5,277 bases of DNA from Zoogloeaceae bacterium (GTDB lineage: Bacteria > Pseudomonadota > Gammaproteobacteria > Burkholderiales > Rhodocyclaceae), in assembly GCA_031278735.1 (NCBI GenBank), contig JAITJU010000184.1:1-5277 (forward strand). The letters run 5' to 3'. The translations under genes were made by a program, and so were the position numbers. A model generated the notes under the pieces. That model was given only the letters and a program-made list of their open reading frames with translations. It was not told the DNA's origin and ran no database searches. Positions 4,481-5,277 of the stretch are shown in pieces; position 1 is the first letter of the stretch; each line of letters opens with the position of its first letter.

Positions 4481-5277
4481 TCAGAAAAATTCGAGGTAGC
4501 GCTCGACTTCCCAATCCGAGACATGGCGCATGTATTCAACATATTCCATGTTCTTCAGCTTCAGGAATTCCTCCGCGACCGGCCCCAGGGATTCGCAGAG
4601 CACGTGATCGCGCTCTAGCGCGAAGAGCGCCTCGTGCAAGCTCTGCGGCAAGGTGCGGATGCCTTCCGCCTTGAGTTCGGCGGGACTCAGATCGTAGAGG
4701 TTGTTGTTTCTCGGCTCGCCGGGACTGATTTCCCGGTCGATGCCGTCCAGTCCGGCGGCGATGATCGCGGCGGTCGCGAGATAGGGGTTGCAGGAGCCGT
4801 CCGGCATACGCATTTCCAGGCGTCCGCCGGGGATGCGCACCATGGTCGAGCGGTTGTTGTCGCCGTAACTGATATAGGCGGGCGCCCAGGTCGCCCCGGT
4901 GAGCGATTGCCCGACGACCAGCCGCTTGTAGGAATTGACGGTCGGCGCGCAGATGGCCGCCAGCGCCGACGCGTGCTTCAGGATGCCGCCCAGAAAATGA
5001 TAGGCAAGCGCGGAAAGCTTCAGTCCGCGCGGGTCATTCTCGTCCGCGAAAAGATTCTTCTCGCCGTCGCCCAGCGACATGTGCATGTGCATTCCGTTGC
5101 CGGGGCGATTGGCGAAGGGCTTGGGCATGAAGGAACAGATGAGTCCCAGGTCGTGCGCGATCTCGGAAGCCGCCATCTTGAAGAAGATGAAGTTGTCGCA
5201 GGAATTGAGGCAATCCTCATAGGCGTAGTTGATCTCGAACTGCCCGTTGGCGTCCTCGTGGTCGATCTGGTAGACAC
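4481..5277 (-). CDS. glnT (gmaS): Type III glutamine synthetase-like ligase / gamma-glutamylmethylamide synthetase, C-terminal part (partial)
   Basis: The gene runs off the right edge. The 264 C-terminal residues are visible, read from codon 5275-5273, roughly 60 percent of a family that is usually about 435-450 aa. It joins glutamate to ammonia (GlnT) or methylamine (GmaS) using ATP. Counting from the first visible residue: HEDANGQFE at 6-14 holds metal/glutamate-site acids; KPFANRPGNGMHMHMS at 52-67 fits the glutamine synthetase ATP-region signature; NSYKRL lies at 114-119; and NNRSTMVRIP at 140-149 and LEMRMPDGSCNPYLA at 153-167 carry the nucleotide/phosphate arginines and the glutamate-binding region. 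NNNLYDL at 190-196 resembles the adenylylation-site loop of GlnA. The 24-nt spacing to glxB/mgsA implies one operon. GlnT and GmaS are close homologues, and I cannot separate them from this fragment. Confidence 0.9.
   Translation of the reverse strand, partial: VYQIDHEDANGQFEINYAYEDCLNSCDNFIFFKMAASEIAHDLGLICSFMPKPFANRPGNGMHMHMSLGDGEKNLFADENDPRGLKLSALAYHFLGGILKHASALAAICAPTVNSYKRLVVGQSLTGATWAPAYISYGDNNRSTMVRIPGGRLEMRMPDGSCNPYLATAAIIAAGLDGIDREISPGEPRNNNLYDLSPAELKAEGIRTLPQSLHEALFALERDHVLCESLGPVAEEFLKLKNMEYVEYMRHVSDWEVERYLEFF

Noticed and set aside
1..5277. CRISPR arrays, tRNA/rRNA genes, transposases or phage genes
   Set aside because: No regularly spaced repeats, tRNA-like cloverleaf, rRNA segments or mobile-element proteins were seen; the only direct repeat found is the 17-bp pair.

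Overview
The window reads as a GC-rich proteobacterial chromosome, most likely betaproteobacterial. The left end carries the last codons of trpA followed by accD on the + strand, an order typical of Betaproteobacteria (trpF-trpB-trpA-accD-folC). The AccD sequence is also of the beta/gammaproteobacterial type with an N-terminal C4 zinc finger. Genus cannot be fixed from the sequence alone.

Layout: (1) 1-119, the trpA 3' end. (2) 113-280, a 161-bp trpA-accD gap holding a candidate small membrane-protein reading frame that looks broken by one base in a T5 run. (3) 281-1147, complete accD. (4) 1148-1331, a convergent intergenic stretch with two mutually exclusive hairpins and a doubtful 53-aa ORF. 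(5) 1332-5277, on the - strand, a four-gene cluster transcribed right to left: glnT/gmaS (3' part only), a class II glutamine amidotransferase (glxB/mgsA), a GXGXG-domain protein (glxC/mgsB) and an FMN/Fe-S glutamate-synthase-domain protein (glxD/mgsC). Spacings are short (24, 142 and 10 nt), so they are probably one operon.

The four-gene cluster is a dissected glutamate synthase beside a type III glutamine-synthetase-like ligase. This gene set is known in two guises: the rhizobial glnT-glxBCD genes, and the gmaS-mgsABC genes of the N-methylglutamate pathway for methylamine use. In the latter, GmaS makes gamma-glutamylmethylamide from methylamine, glutamate and ATP, and MgsABC converts it with 2-oxoglutarate to N-methylglutamate. 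The N-methylglutamate dehydrogenase genes (mgdABCD) that would settle the matter are not in the window.

The most unusual structure is the glxB-glxC junction. A 17-bp sequence there is present twice, 155 bp apart, and at each copy one reading frame ends in VWKI-stop while another begins MENLT. The frame opened at the first copy is exactly the one closed at the second. This gives a 55-aa ORF that overlaps both neighbours and contains two immediately adjacent stem-loops.
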